DNA of 31,516 bases from JABMPR01 sp964508765 (GTDB taxonomy: Bacteria; Fidelibacterota; UBA8477; JABMPR01), in the NCBI GenBank assembly GCA_964508765.1, contig CAZDVD010000031.1:1-31516 (forward strand), read 5' to 3'. Positions 14,779-25,800 of the stretch are shown here, one piece after another; position 1 is the first letter of the stretch, and every line of letters starts with the position of its first letter. The translations under genes were made by a program, and so were the position numbers. The notes below the pieces were generated by a model. It was not told the origin of the DNA. It made no database searches and saw nothing but the letters and a program-made list of their open reading frames with translations.

Positions 14779-17700
14779 ATGATGAGTAACATCAAATCGA
14801 AAGGAATTTCCTGGCTAGTTATTATGAGTATCATGATAATGGCCGTGCCAATGTTGATTCTGGCCGACGAATCAACAACAGCTACAAATATTGAAAAGTT
14901 CAAACAATTAAGACAGGTACAGAATCAGGGTACCATGCTTAAGAATTTGAAAGCAAACAGTACCGCTGTAAAAGCGACTCCAGAGCAGGAACGCAATCTG
15001 CGCTTGAGTAATGCCCTTACCAAAGCCAAACAACACAACCTACCAGACTTCGGAAAAAGTTCTCAGATCAATTTGAAGAGAACCGATAGACCTGTCCCAC
15101 AGCAACAGACCAGCGCTTCACGCGAGTTACGCGAAGTCTATTATAGCAGTGGTAGAATGAGCAGTCATCCCGACTCCGTGTTCTTCAACTTCCTCACTGA
15201 GGAAAACAGTGGTGATTCTCTTGGAATGGATGTGCGGATTACAGGTAATGATAATGGGAATTTTGGTAATGACTATGCCAACTATGGCGATCCAAGCATG
15301 CTCTATTACTTATCTCTAGATAGTACGCTGGAGGGTATAACCTATGTTGATGCTATTGATGACCCCTTACGCTTGTGGACTGAAATCTCCCGGGATGGGT
15401 CAGGCGGTAACAATGGTTTGCCACTGGCTGTAGGCAATATCTGGGTAGTCTATGCCCGTACTTCCGGTATGTATGTTGTACTCGAGGTTACTGAGGCATA
15501 TGCTGACTATACAAACCCGTCCTTCTCCTTCGACTACATGATACAGACAGATGGTTCCACTCTCTTTGATGGTGCACCCTCCCTTTACGATATGACCGTA
15601 AATGGTGAATATGCTGATACTCTGGAAATTGGATCCAATCCGTATTTTCAGATCACTCTCGACAACTACATATCTGGAGAGATTGGTGTATTCTGGGATG
15701 CCAATCATAACGGTGATCTGGACGAAGATGACCTGCCCCTGGAATTCTATGAATTCATGGACAACGATATGCATGATGAAGATCCCACTCCTGGCATTTT
15801 CGGTTTCACCTACACCGATGAAATGGCTGAGGGCTTAAACTATCTGGCTGACGATCTGCTCTTTGTGGCTTTTTCCGAAATGGATATGGCGGTAACCTCA
15901 GTTCAATTTTATACCATGCCAAGTCCGTTTTCTGTCTCAGGTTCTATTTATGAGACCAATGGCGGCGGTGCCCCACTTGGTGGTATCGTTGTCTGGGCCG
16001 TTTATGAAACTGAAGAGGATGACGATCACCCTTCAGTTGCGGTAGTTACAGACGGAGCAGGTCAATATCATCTTGATTTACCTGACACTGGAAATGTGAT
16101 GATCGGCACCGAAGACTACTTCTTCATGACGGAAGGATTATTGCCAGAGCCACCTTATCATTTTGTAAATGTTCAGGGTGCTGAATTCGGCTATAACTTT
16201 TTCTATGTGGCTCCCACAAGCACCATCGAGGGTTTTGTCTACGATGAGACAGGCACTCCCATCGAGGGTGTAGAAGTAAAAGTTGGCAATGACGATGGTG
16301 GTCCTGGGGCCATGGCCTATACTGGTCCCACAGGTTACTACAGTATGGGTGTCATGCCTGGCAACTATGAAGTAACCATCGAATGGTCAACACTTCCCGG
16401 ATCGTTTGTTGTCCCTGAAAGCCAGTGGGCAGATGTTGGTGATTTTGCTGTCACTACTGTGAATTTCACATTGCATACAACCAATAATTTTATTGCAGGT
16501 GTTGTAAAACTCGATGGGCTTCCCCATGTGGGTGCAAACGTTGTCGCCTTAAACCATGAGCTGGGATACGCTTTTGCCATTAGCATGGAAAATGGCTATT
16601 TCGACATACCAGTCTTTGGAGGTCCAGAAACATTCTACGATCTCATGGTATGGCTTCCTGATAACTCGGCTATTGTCCAGACCTCAATGAATCACCAAAC
16701 CCCAGCAGGTGCAGATGGTCAGATGATCACACTGGAAACCCTAGCTGGTGGATTATATGGTTTCTTCCTTGATGGTGATACCAAAGAACCCATCATGGGT
16801 GGTGAAGAAATTGGTATGATGATGCGCGATATCGATACAGGCATGGAATTTTACTCTAGTCCTGACTACGATGGATATTATGAAGTTTATGCTCCTGCAG
16901 GTCTCTATGAGGTCAATGCTGGTGGCCACGAGTGGATGTCCATGGGAGCGGATACCATGCTTATCGCGGATTCCATGATTGAACATGATCTCTACCTCTA
17001 TCACCAGAGTTTTGACGCCTCTCTTGAAGGGTATGTATTCGACGAAGCTGGCATACCAATACCTTTTGCTCAAGTCCAGATTGGGAATGAGGGCTGGGGT
17101 TCAGGGACCATGACTGATGAGTTTGGATACTATTATTTTGACCTGCCCGTGGGCTACTACTATGTCAGTGTGCAGGCACCAGGGTTCAATATGTATTACG
17201 ATGAACTTCCAGTTAATCCCGGCAACAACAGCTACAATTTCTTCCTGGAATCCTTCCAGGTTGATGGTGCTATTGCCGGTATGATTTACGATGCCGATAC
17301 AGGCGCACCCCTCCAGAATACCGATGTTTATGTATATAGCTACGACGAGGATGACGGCTACTGGACATACACCGATTCAACAGGTGGTTTCTGGTTTGGT
17401 TTACCCAATGGCATGTATGGTGTGGTCGTTGAGCACTGGGAATATCTACCGATGTGGATAGATGAGATCACTGTCAACAATGATACAACCTATCTTGATT
17501 TTGCCATGTCCCCGCCTGACGGTGGCGTTGATGGACATGTCTATGATGATATGGGAAATCCCATCTATGACGCTGAAGTGGTCATAATTAGCATGGCTGA
17601 TTCAACTACTGGATTCTGGGGTGATACTGATGACAATGGATATTTCAGTATTCCCGCTATGAATGGTGACTACATGGTGTTTGCTGATGCTGATGGCTAT

Positions 17701-18702
17701 GATCCTGTTCAATATGGTATGGTTACCATCATGAATATCTGGGTCAATATCGATATTAATATGTATCAGCGTGAATTTACACCTCCATCGATCAACTTCA
17801 TTTTTGATCAGCCCAATGATCAGGGTCGCTGGGTGAGGATGCAGTTCTCGCCAGGTGGCACTGAATGGGGTCCATTCGAGGCATATAGTGTCTGGAGATG
17901 GACCAATACACCTATGGGTCCAATCTTCGATTTTGTTGACTATCTACCAAATCATGATGAGGATCACTATAATCTGGTATTGCCAACGTTGGTTGACTCC
18001 AGTGCCTATGTGAGTAATCCTGAAGAATATATGAGTGTTTTCCTAGTAACAGGACACTGGGGTATGAATGAGTACAAAGATGGTTTGCCAAGCGCTGGTT
18101 ACTCCATTGACAATATCAATCCTGGAGTGCCTGCACCTCTCATGCTGCTTTTCTCTGATGATACGCATGTCGAGATGCAGTGGGAACCAAGTGTGGATGA
18201 AGACTTCCAGTATTTTGAAGTCCATCGTGCAACCAACCCTGATTTTACAGATGGATCAATAATTGAGATGACCACAGCTCCCGGAACTGCCGATTGGGAT
18301 ATCACTGTTGGTCAGGTCTATTACTATCAGGTGGTAGCCGTTGATGCAAACGGAAATATGAGTGAAGGCAGCAACGTGATTACGACCTCTATCGTATCTG
18401 TTGATGATCTTGAGATGATGCCAACTGCTTATGGACTCTCTCAGAATTATCCCAACCCCTTCAATCCAACAACGACGATCGAATTTGCTCTGCCTGAGGC
18501 TTCAGAAGTCTCACTTGAGATTTACAATCTCCTCGGACAGAAAGTTCGTACCCTCGTAAATGGATATGTACCAGCCGGGTATATCAATACCAGTTGGGAT
18601 GGTATGGATCAGAATGGTAAGGAAATTAGCAGTGGTACCTATATTTATCGCTTACAGACTGCCGATCAGTCCTTCAGCAAAAAAATGGTACTCATGAAGT
18701 AA
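14779..18702 (+). CDS. Large secreted protein: seven regulatory-like repeats, FN3-like domain, T9SS tail
   Basis: 1307 aa from the ATG at 14779, chosen because GGAGGAAGT lies just upstream and a signal peptide follows (cleavage likely after ILA, residue about 30). Residues about 300-320 hold an Asp-rich, calcium-loop-like DANHNGDLDEDDLP. Seven carboxypeptidase-regulatory/CnaB-like beta repeats span about 385-980, each of the form 'GxVxD..G.PI..A.V', 'T/DxxGYYxF.LP.G.Y.V'. An FN3-like domain (about 1110-1203, VEMQWEPSVDEDFQYFEVHRA) and a T9SS type A sorting domain (1216-1307: YGLSQNYPNPFNPTTTIEF, then KVRTLVNG, ending KKMVLMK) follow. It is very rich in Asp, Gly, Tyr and Met. It is probably exported by the T9SS and anchored or released at the surface; an enzymatic domain was not recognised. 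Confidence 0.87.
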   Translation: MMSNIKSKGISWLVIMSIMIMAVPMLILADESTTATNIEKFKQLRQVQNQGTMLKNLKANSTAVKATPEQERNLRLSNALTKAKQHNLPDFGKSSQINLKRTDRPVPQQQTSASRELREVYYSSGRMSSHPDSVFFNFLTEENSGDSLGMDVRITGNDNGNFGNDYANYGDPSMLYYLSLDSTLEGITYVDAIDDPLRLWTEISRDGSGGNNGLPLAVGNIWVVYARTSGMYVVLEVTEAYADYTNPSFSFDYMIQTDGSTLFDGAPSLYDMTVNGEYADTLEIGSNPYFQITLDNYISGEIGVFWDANHNGDLDEDDLPLEFYEFMDNDMHDEDPTPGIFGFTYTDEMAEGLNYLADDLLFVAFSEMDMAVTSVQFYTMPSPFSVSGSIYETNGGGAPLGGIVVWAVYETEEDDDHPSVAVVTDGAGQYHLDLPDTGNVMIGTEDYFFMTEGLLPEPPYHFVNVQGAEFGYNFFYVAPTSTIEGFVYDETGTPIEGVEVKVGNDDGGPGAMAYTGPTGYYSMGVMPGNYEVTIEWSTLPGSFVVPESQWADVGDFAVTTVNFTLHTTNNFIAGVVKLDGLPHVGANVVALNHELGYAFAISMENGYFDIPVFGGPETFYDLMVWLPDNSAIVQTSMNHQTPAGADGQMITLETLAGGLYGFFLDGDTKEPIMGGEEIGMMMRDIDTGMEFYSSPDYDGYYEVYAPAGLYEVNAGGHEWMSMGADTMLIADSMIEHDLYLYHQSFDASLEGYVFDEAGIPIPFAQVQIGNEGWGSGTMTDEFGYYYFDLPVGYYYVSVQAPGFNMYYDELPVNPGNNSYNFFLESFQVDGAIAGMIYDADTGAPLQNTDVYVYSYDEDDGYWTYTDSTGGFWFGLPNGMYGVVVEHWEYLPMWIDEITVNNDTTYLDFAMSPPDGGVDGHVYDDMGNPIYDAEVVIISMADSTTGFWGDTDDNGYFSIPAMNGDYMVFADADGYDPVQYGMVTIMNIWVNIDINMYQREFTPPSINFIFDQPNDQGRWVRMQFSPGGTEWGPFEAYSVWRWTNTPMGPIFDFVDYLPNHDEDHYNLVLPTLVDSSAYVSNPEEYMSVFLVTGHWGMNEYKDGLPSAGYSIDNINPGVPAPLMLLFSDDTHVEMQWEPSVDEDFQYFEVHRATNPDFTDGSIIEMTTAPGTADWDITVGQVYYYQVVAVDANGNMSEGSNVITTSIVSVDDLEMMPTAYGLSQNYPNPFNPTTTIEFALPEASEVSLEIYNLLGQKVRTLVNGYVPAGYINTSWDGMDQNGKEISSGTYIYRLQTADQSFSKKMVLMK

Positions 18703-18716
18703 TTCCTTGTCTTCAA

Positions 18717-18773
18717 TTGATTTTATCAACGCTCCCAGTTGATAGAATCAATGCTTTTCGTTGATTAAATCAA
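18717..18773. repeat. Three TTGAT-N3-ATCAA palindromes with exact 22-bp period
   Basis: Palindromes at 18717-18729, 18739-18751 and 18761-18773 have identical 5-base arms and different 3-base centres (TTT, AGA, TAA). Start-to-start spacing is exactly 22 in both cases. The intervening bases are also similar (CGCTCCCAG, TGCTTTTCG), so the whole is a 22-base tandem repeat with a conserved palindrome. Confidence 0.85.
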
Positions 18774-18782
18774 CGCGTTTTT

Positions 18783-18821
18783 AAAGAGGCCGTCCCTTTA
18801 TCAGGATGGCCTCTTTATTTT
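18783..18821 (+). terminator. Rho-independent terminator after the large secreted protein gene
   Basis: AAAGAGGCC-GTCC pairs with GGAT-GGCCTCTTT around a short AT loop, and TTATTTTC follows. It lies 80 bases after the stop. The stem is long and GC-rich, with a T-rich tail. Confidence 0.85.
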
Positions 18822-19117
18822 CTCCCGCCTGACACTCAGGGGATGCAAAAACCATTATCGCGTAGCCTCTTTTTTAAATTCATTTCTCCCGCTGTGTTGA
18901 ATATCAAATTGTTACATCAATTCAGGTGTTTTCTTATATTTAATTTTAACTTGTTTATATTGAGTTTATAGTGCCTGTTGAGCTGCTCTACTTCCAGGTT
19001 TCATCTTGTCTTAAACAGGGTCTTAATCATTGACTGAGGAAAGGATGGCGTCTATTTTTTGGCCGCCTCATTTTCATCCCGAAAACTTGGGAATGAATAA
19101 ATTGGTCACGGGCATAT

Positions 19118-19138
19118 AAGGGGGGAACAATTCCCCTT
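19118..19138 (+). promoter_or_regulatory. Leader hairpin before rdgB
   Basis: AAGGGG and CCCCTT with GGAA/TTCC inner pairs form a hairpin ending 20 bases before the rdgB ATG. It could occlude or structure the ribosome binding region. Evidence is symmetry only. Confidence 0.25.
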
Positions 19139-19158
19139 CAAATTGGTAGGTTGATAAC

Positions 19159-19773
19159 ATGAAATTGCTACTAGCTACACAGAACAAACATAAGGTTGAG
19201 GAATTGACCCGACTCATGCAACCCTATGCCGTTGAAGTTGTGTCGCTGCTGGAATATCCTGAGATAGGTGAAATCATCGAAGATGGTGATACGCTTGAGG
19301 CCAATGCCCTGATCAAAGCCAGGGCAGGTTATGCACATTGTGGTATCCCAACCATTGCCGATGATACGGGTCTTGCTGTAGATGCTCTGGATGGAGCACC
19401 TGGAGTGTATGCCGCGCGTTATGCCGGTGAAAATGCGACCTACGATGACAATGTAAAAAAAATGCTCAATGAATTATCAGGCATCCCGGAAGATCGAAGA
19501 CAGGCACAATTTCAGACTGCTGCTGTTTTTTTTGATGGCAGTGAAACCATGATTGGCCGCGGAGAAGTTCCTGGTATGATTACGATGGAGCGTCAGGGCG
19601 ACTCTGGCTTTGGATACGACCCCATTTTCTACATACCTGAGAAGCAAAAGACTTACGCCCAGATGGATCTGGAAGAAAAAAATATTTTGAGTCACCGAAA
19701 AAGAGCGTTCGCTCATCTTATAGATCAACTAAGCCAAACTCACAGTGCTTTTAAAGTGGAGCTGAGCAATTAG
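19159..19773 (+). CDS. rdgB: XTP/dITP pyrophosphatase (HAM1/RdgB)
   Basis: A 204-aa housecleaning enzyme that hydrolyses non-canonical purine nucleoside triphosphates (XTP, dITP, ITP) to the monophosphate and pyrophosphate. The family pattern is complete: LLATQNKHKVEEL (residues 4-16, substrate pocket), IADDTGLAVDALDGAPGVYAARYAG (about 67-91, metal-binding acids), GRGEVPG, SGFGYDPIFYIP (about 151-162) and the C-terminal SHRKRAFAHL. Length is normal. sprA starts 62 bases downstream on the same strand with no terminator seen between, so cotranscription is likely but functionally incidental. Confidence 0.95.
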   Translation: MKLLLATQNKHKVEELTRLMQPYAVEVVSLLEYPEIGEIIEDGDTLEANALIKARAGYAHCGIPTIADDTGLAVDALDGAPGVYAARYAGENATYDDNVKKMLNELSGIPEDRRQAQFQTAAVFFDGSETMIGRGEVPGMITMERQGDSGFGYDPIFYIPEKQKTYAQMDLEEKNILSHRKRAFAHLIDQLSQTHSAFKVELSN

Positions 19774-19835
19774 AATCATAAGCTAGTTTTTCCACTCATC
19801 CCTAGAGGATATATAACGGGCTACACACAAACAAC

Positions 19836-22800
19836 GTGAGAACGATTGCAGCAATCATATTATCCCTGATTACCATCTGGCCATCTCTATATGGTCAGAC
19901 AGAAGAGGTACGGCCTGGCGGAGTGACCTTCACCATGCGAGCAAAATTTTACCAGCCAGCCAGCACACCCATTTTTGATACCCCCAAACAGGGACTCTTC
20001 TTCAGCAATACTTCCCTTTTTCTGGCATCACCCATGAGTCAATTAAGTTTGAGCTCCATTAGATCCACACTGGAGATGGATAGCACCGCTACTTATTTCA
20101 CCATGTCGCAGATGATGGATGGGAAGCCCATTGGTATCCCTACCGTGGTTTCCATTGATGAATTTGTCACTCTTAGCCTGGATCATAAAAAAAAGGGATT
20201 GTTCAAAAAAATTGCAACTGGCCGACTTCAAGCCGAAGAAGCTACTGGAAAAGGTCAGTCATTTGAATTAATTGGGGCTGATATCGCTGGGCAACGTGTT
20301 TCTCTGCGGGTACGTGGAAATGTGAACATCACTGGAAAGCTCCGTAGCGAAGACAGATCCAAGACCACCAATACCAATAGTCAGCAGCAGTCCAATACCT
20401 TCCAGATCGAACAGAAACAGGCCTTCAAAATTGAAGGTAAAATCGGGGATCGCATCAGTATCCAGGTTGATCAGGATAGTGAACGAGATTTTGATTTCGA
20501 AAACAATATGGAAATCTTCTACAACGGTAATGAAGATGAGATTGTACAAAGAGTGGAAGCGGGAAACATCTCCCTGAGTCTGCCTGGTACCAAGCTGGCT
20601 ATGTTCTCAGGTCAAAACAATGGTTTGTTTGGTCTTAAAGCACTGGCAAAAGTTGGTCCCATTGATATTACAGCTATTGCTTCGTTGGAACGAGGTCGTA
20701 AAGAAAAATTATCGCTAAATGGAAACTCAGAATCATCAGAAGTCACCGTGGATGATTATAACCGTCGCCGGAACACCTATTTTTATGTCAACCACTTTTA
20801 TCGTCGCAAATCGTATCCTTTAAATAGTAAGGGAGAGTACCGCCAGACAGGTCGTTCTGTGCAAACGATTCGGGTATATAAATACTCCTCGTTTAACCAG
20901 GGAGATCAAATCTCGAATTTTGCACAAATCTATGATAATCCAGAAACCGATCCTACCTGGGCCACCAGCCGACATGTTATCCAGCTCAAACAAGGACCTG
21001 ATGAGGATTTCGTACTATATGAAAATCTAGGTGTCATTCGTATGAATACACCTGTGCAGAACAATGAAGTGTTGGCCATTGCCTATCGGGATGTTTTTGT
21101 TGATACGCTTAACGCTAACCCACCCAATCTGAGAGTTCAAGAGTACGACCCCCTGCTGAACGATATGTACACGTACCAGGAAGGAAATGACATCGCCCTG
21201 GGAACGCCTGGAATTTCGGATACACTCCGATTGAAGCTCATCAAACCTGACGGTGCCCTGCCGGGGGATGCATCATGGGATTTGGAATGGAAAAACGTTT
21301 TCTATCTGAATACCTCAGGGATCAACAAAGAGGGCTTTGACCTCAAAATTAGAGAGAGTCTCGGTGGTGAAGAATCTGAGATCTCAGCCTCTGGGGATTC
21401 ATTCCTCAAACTGTTTGGCCTGGATGAAACGGGTGTGGGAGCAGAGCAAGAACCTGATGGGATTATGGATTTGGACTATGAGAATATCCTCAACCTTTAT
21501 CGGGGTGAGCTCATCTTGCCCTATCTCATCCCCTTCATGGCAGATACTGCCGTGGTGGGTCAACCAGAATGGATGACCAATGCCGCAGGAGAACCCCTGA
21601 ACAATGGTGGTAACCCGAATCTCGCTTTAGAAAAGAACCTACAGTATTCGAGTAACTCTTTTTATACATTTCCCGTCTCTTCGCCCTCTGAGTATAAAAA
21701 AGACACCAAATTCAAACTGCATATCAGCTATGCCAATCAGAGCTCAAGTTTCAATCTGGGTTTTAATGTGATTGAAGGATCGGAAGAGGTTACCCTCAAT
21801 GGGGTTCCCCTGGAAAGAGGTGCCTCCAAGGATTACACCATTGACTATTTTTCTGGTCAGCTCATCATCTTGAATGAAGCGGCTCTGGCTCCTGGTGCTG
21901 GTCTGGATATCAAATATGAACTGAACGAATTCTTTCAACTGGATAAAAAGGTTATTCTGGGTTCCCGGGCAGAACTCAAATTTGGCGAAAACAAAAGTTC
22001 GTTCATCGGCTTGAGTGCCATTTACTTCTCGAAAAGCAGTATTGATGAAAAGGTCCGTGTGGGTAAAGAACCCATGGAAAACTTTATCTGGGATTTGAAT
22101 ACCAAGATTTCTCGAGACCTTCCCTGGTTGACCCGCGGGCTGGATTGGTTACCTGTGATCAAGACAGATGCAAAATCCAATATCACCTTGAGTGGTGAAA
22201 TTGCCCAGGTTATTCCAAACCCCAACACCGCAGTCAATGAAGAACTGGGTGATGTGGGGCTGGCTTATCTCGATGACTTTGAAGGCAGTCGACGTGAAGC
22301 CCAGTTAAGTATCATCCGTGGTGCCTGGGGTTTGTCATCTGTTCCTATCGATGGAACTTCCAGATCAAATCGAGAACGAGCGTATACCTATTGGTACAAC
22401 CCCTATAACCGTATTCTGACCAAGCAGATCTGGCCCAACAAGGAAACCAGTGCCCAGGCTCAAAATGATGTGACTGACATTCTGGTACTTAATGTGATTC
22501 CCGATTCCTCATTTTCAGTTAAAGATGGTGGAGCACCTGGGGAAGCCTGGGGTGGTATCCAGCGCGCTCTCTCCTCGGGCTATTATGACCAGTCTACTTC
22601 GAAATTCCTGGAGCTCTGGGTTAAGGGAAACCAGGGACGTCTCCATGTTGATCTAGGATATATCAGTGAAGATCAGCAGGACATTGATCAAAGTTGGGAA
22701 GTAAACATTCTTGAACAGACTGTAAAAAAGGGTTATGGTCAATTGGATACTGAAGACATTTCTTCGACGGTCTTCCCTTCTGGAGATGGCTTCGTCGAAG

Positions 22801-25800
22801 CAGAAGAAGATTTAGGTATTGATGGACTGGGTGGCAAGGACGATGAAGGTGAATTTATCGTTGTGCCTGAAGATATCGCACTTTATGGCTATCATCACCC
22901 CTCCTGGGATCATTATAAATTTAATCCCAATCCTGAGAGTGGTTCCATTAACTATCGCCAGATTAACGGTACCGAAGGCAACCTGGCGATCGAAGGTGGC
23001 AACTACCCCAATACTGAAGATTTAAATAATGATGGTGCTCTGGATACACGGAATGCCTATTTCACCATGGATGTTGATCTCACTACCGATGATTATATCG
23101 CAGGCCGCACCTACTTCAGTAATGGCGACTCGACAGGTTGGAAACTCATTCGAATCCCCCTCGTCGATTTCGTCAAATCAGGTGGTCAAAATTCTGACCT
23201 GGCACTCTGGTCCCAAATCAAATTTTCACGCCTCTGGATGGATGAAATACCTGCTGGAGGGGCTGCTCTACAAATTGCTACTGTAGATATTGTTGGTAAC
23301 GACTGGCAGGAACGAGGTATTTTCTCACGGTATGATAAGGTTGAAACCAGTATCACAGACTCTCTGCATGGCACCCTGAACGTCATGGTCATTAATACGG
23401 AAGATAACCCCAGTCGCTACAATTCAGATGGCGTTCCAGGCAGTTACTCCTCACCACCTGCTGGTGTAGCAGGTATCCTGGATCCTATTACCCAATTGCG
23501 CTCCAAAGAGCAGTCACTGGTTGTTCGAGCTGATGACCTGGAACCGGGCTACACTGTGGTGACTGACAAATTATTTCAAGGTTCAAAAGCCAAGGATTTT
23601 ATCCATTACAAGACCATGAAAATGTTTGTCCATGGTTGGGATAGAACCAGCGGTGGAATCTACGAATCAACGTTTACGGACTATGAATTGGAAAATGGTT
23701 CTGACCTGGAATTCTTTTTCCGCTTTGGTGAAACGGACAATGATTTTTATGAAATCCGTCGACCTATTTATCCCGGGTGGGATGAACGGAACCATCTGGA
23801 AGTCAATATGTCTGACCTGGCAAATTTCAAACTGTCCCTGGAAGATTCACTTTTTATCATCCAGCAAATCACTCAAATAGGGAGCGATCTGGATAGCACC
23901 CTCATGGACAGCACGTACATGGACACTCTATATTGGTCGTCCCTCCCTCCCGATTTCAAATATGCAACACGAGAACTTTCAGATGGTAGTACCATCGCAG
24001 TTAAGGGAAAACCATCTCTCTCCCGTGTTCGTCTCCTGAAAACAGGCTTTAAGAACCTATCGGACCAGAGTATGAGTGGAGAAATCTGGCTGGATGAATT
24101 GCGTGTAAGCGATGTTGAAAAGAATACAGCGACGGCGTATCGAGCTCATATCAGCATGCAATTTGCCGATATAGCCAAACTGAACATGGACATTCAACGT
24201 GATGATGCCGATTTCCATAATGTCCAGCAACAGTTTGGAACCGGTGATAACTCTCTGGCCACCAATGTGAGTGGAAGCCTGTCTCTCCATAAATTTTTAC
24301 CCGGTTCCTGGGGTTTGAATATCCCTGTCTCAGCTTCCTACCGCCAGAGTGAGAAACAACCGAAATATATCACAGGGAGTGATATCCGAATTGCGGATTT
24401 GGATCCATCGCTGCGGGACACATTGGAAACCATGACCAACAGGAATGAATCTTATAGCTGGAATGTTTCACTTTCCAAAAAGGTCAAATCAGAACACTGG
24501 CTGCCCAAATACACAATCGATAACATGAATTTTAAGGTCGGTGCTACCAACAGTACTGCTTCCAACGCCCGAAAAAGTGAGCAAAACTCCGAAAAGGTTA
24601 ATGGAAGTTTCTCCTATAAGGTCAATCTGGGGAAAGAATTTAAAGTCGCGCCCTTTAGTTTCATGGAATCCATCCCCCTCATCGGTGAAAGCCTGGCGGC
24701 TACAGAGATCGGGTATCTGCCTTCGAATCTCGGTGTGGATGGTTCTATGGTGGAAAACAAATCCTCCAGTGTGTTCCGGAATCCCAATGCGACGCCGCTG
24801 AAACCCACCCATCAGTTGACCATGAGTCGCCGTTTTAATGCGGCCTGGAATATCCTGAATACGGTCAGCGCAAAATTCAATGCGACACTTTCGAACAACC
24901 TTGATAGCCTGAAAAATCGCAAAGAAGATATTATCAAAGAATTGAATTTCGGTCATCTCGGCAGTTATAAAGAGTCCTACAGCATGAACTGGAATCCTAA
25001 AGGTCTCAAGCTTCTGTCACCGACGCTTTCCTATTCATCCAATTTCTCTGCCACAGATAAGATTAATGTGGACCAACCCGGTCTTGATCTGAATGTGAGT
25101 TCCAACACCTCGGCCAACATGTCTCTCAACGTTGCTGATGTATTTGGTCTCGTCCATAAACCTGAAAAAGCAACAAAGTCATCCAGCGGCAGCAAGAATA
25201 CTCAATCCGCCAGAGGTCGTGGTCGTGGTCGAGCGACTGAAGAGCCAGATCTGGAAAAGACTGAAGAAAAACCTAAAGAGGAGCGGGAACTTCTGAGCTT
25301 TACAAAAATTTTGGATTTAACATATGCGACACTGGATCGGATTGATCCCATTTCAATGAATGTTACCCAGGGACAAAACACATCCAACATGCGACAGGTA
25401 GCTTCTCTGGATACCGTGGCTATATTTCGAGAAGGCGATACCACGGGGGTGGCAGACTCGCTAATTCTGGTGGTGAATGAAATGGATCTCAATAATGTGG
25501 GCTATGGCTACCGAATGGGTTTCAATACAAACCTGAACAACTTGAATCATCCAGATGCTACCAACCCCATTGCCACCAGTGGGAATTTTAACTTGACCAC
25601 GCGCTCAGGGCTTAAGCTTACCAAAACTTTGACTACCAAATTCACGTTTGCATTTGGTCAGAAAACCACACTGGCAAATAAAAGTCAGGGTGAGGTCATC
25701 AATACCAACATGGATTTCCTCCCCAGTGGTAATTTGTACGGGGCGCCGAAGGACGAGTACAAATCCTTTGGAAACTCAGGTATTCCCCTACCTTCTTTCA

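Larger units (their letters stand above)
18703..19158. other. Intergenic region: periodic palindromes, terminator, rdgB leader
   Basis: The region begins with the three palindromes (18717-18773) and the terminator (18783-18821). An AT-rich stretch around 18900-18975 is the likeliest promoter zone for the rdgB-sprA run. A hairpin AAGGGG..CCCCTT (19118-19138) precedes the rdgB start. No gene is seen. Confidence 0.45.

Noticed and set aside
18717..18773. Possible mini-CRISPR
   Set aside because: The conserved unit is only 13 bases and the 9-base linkers are themselves similar; far too short for repeats and spacers.
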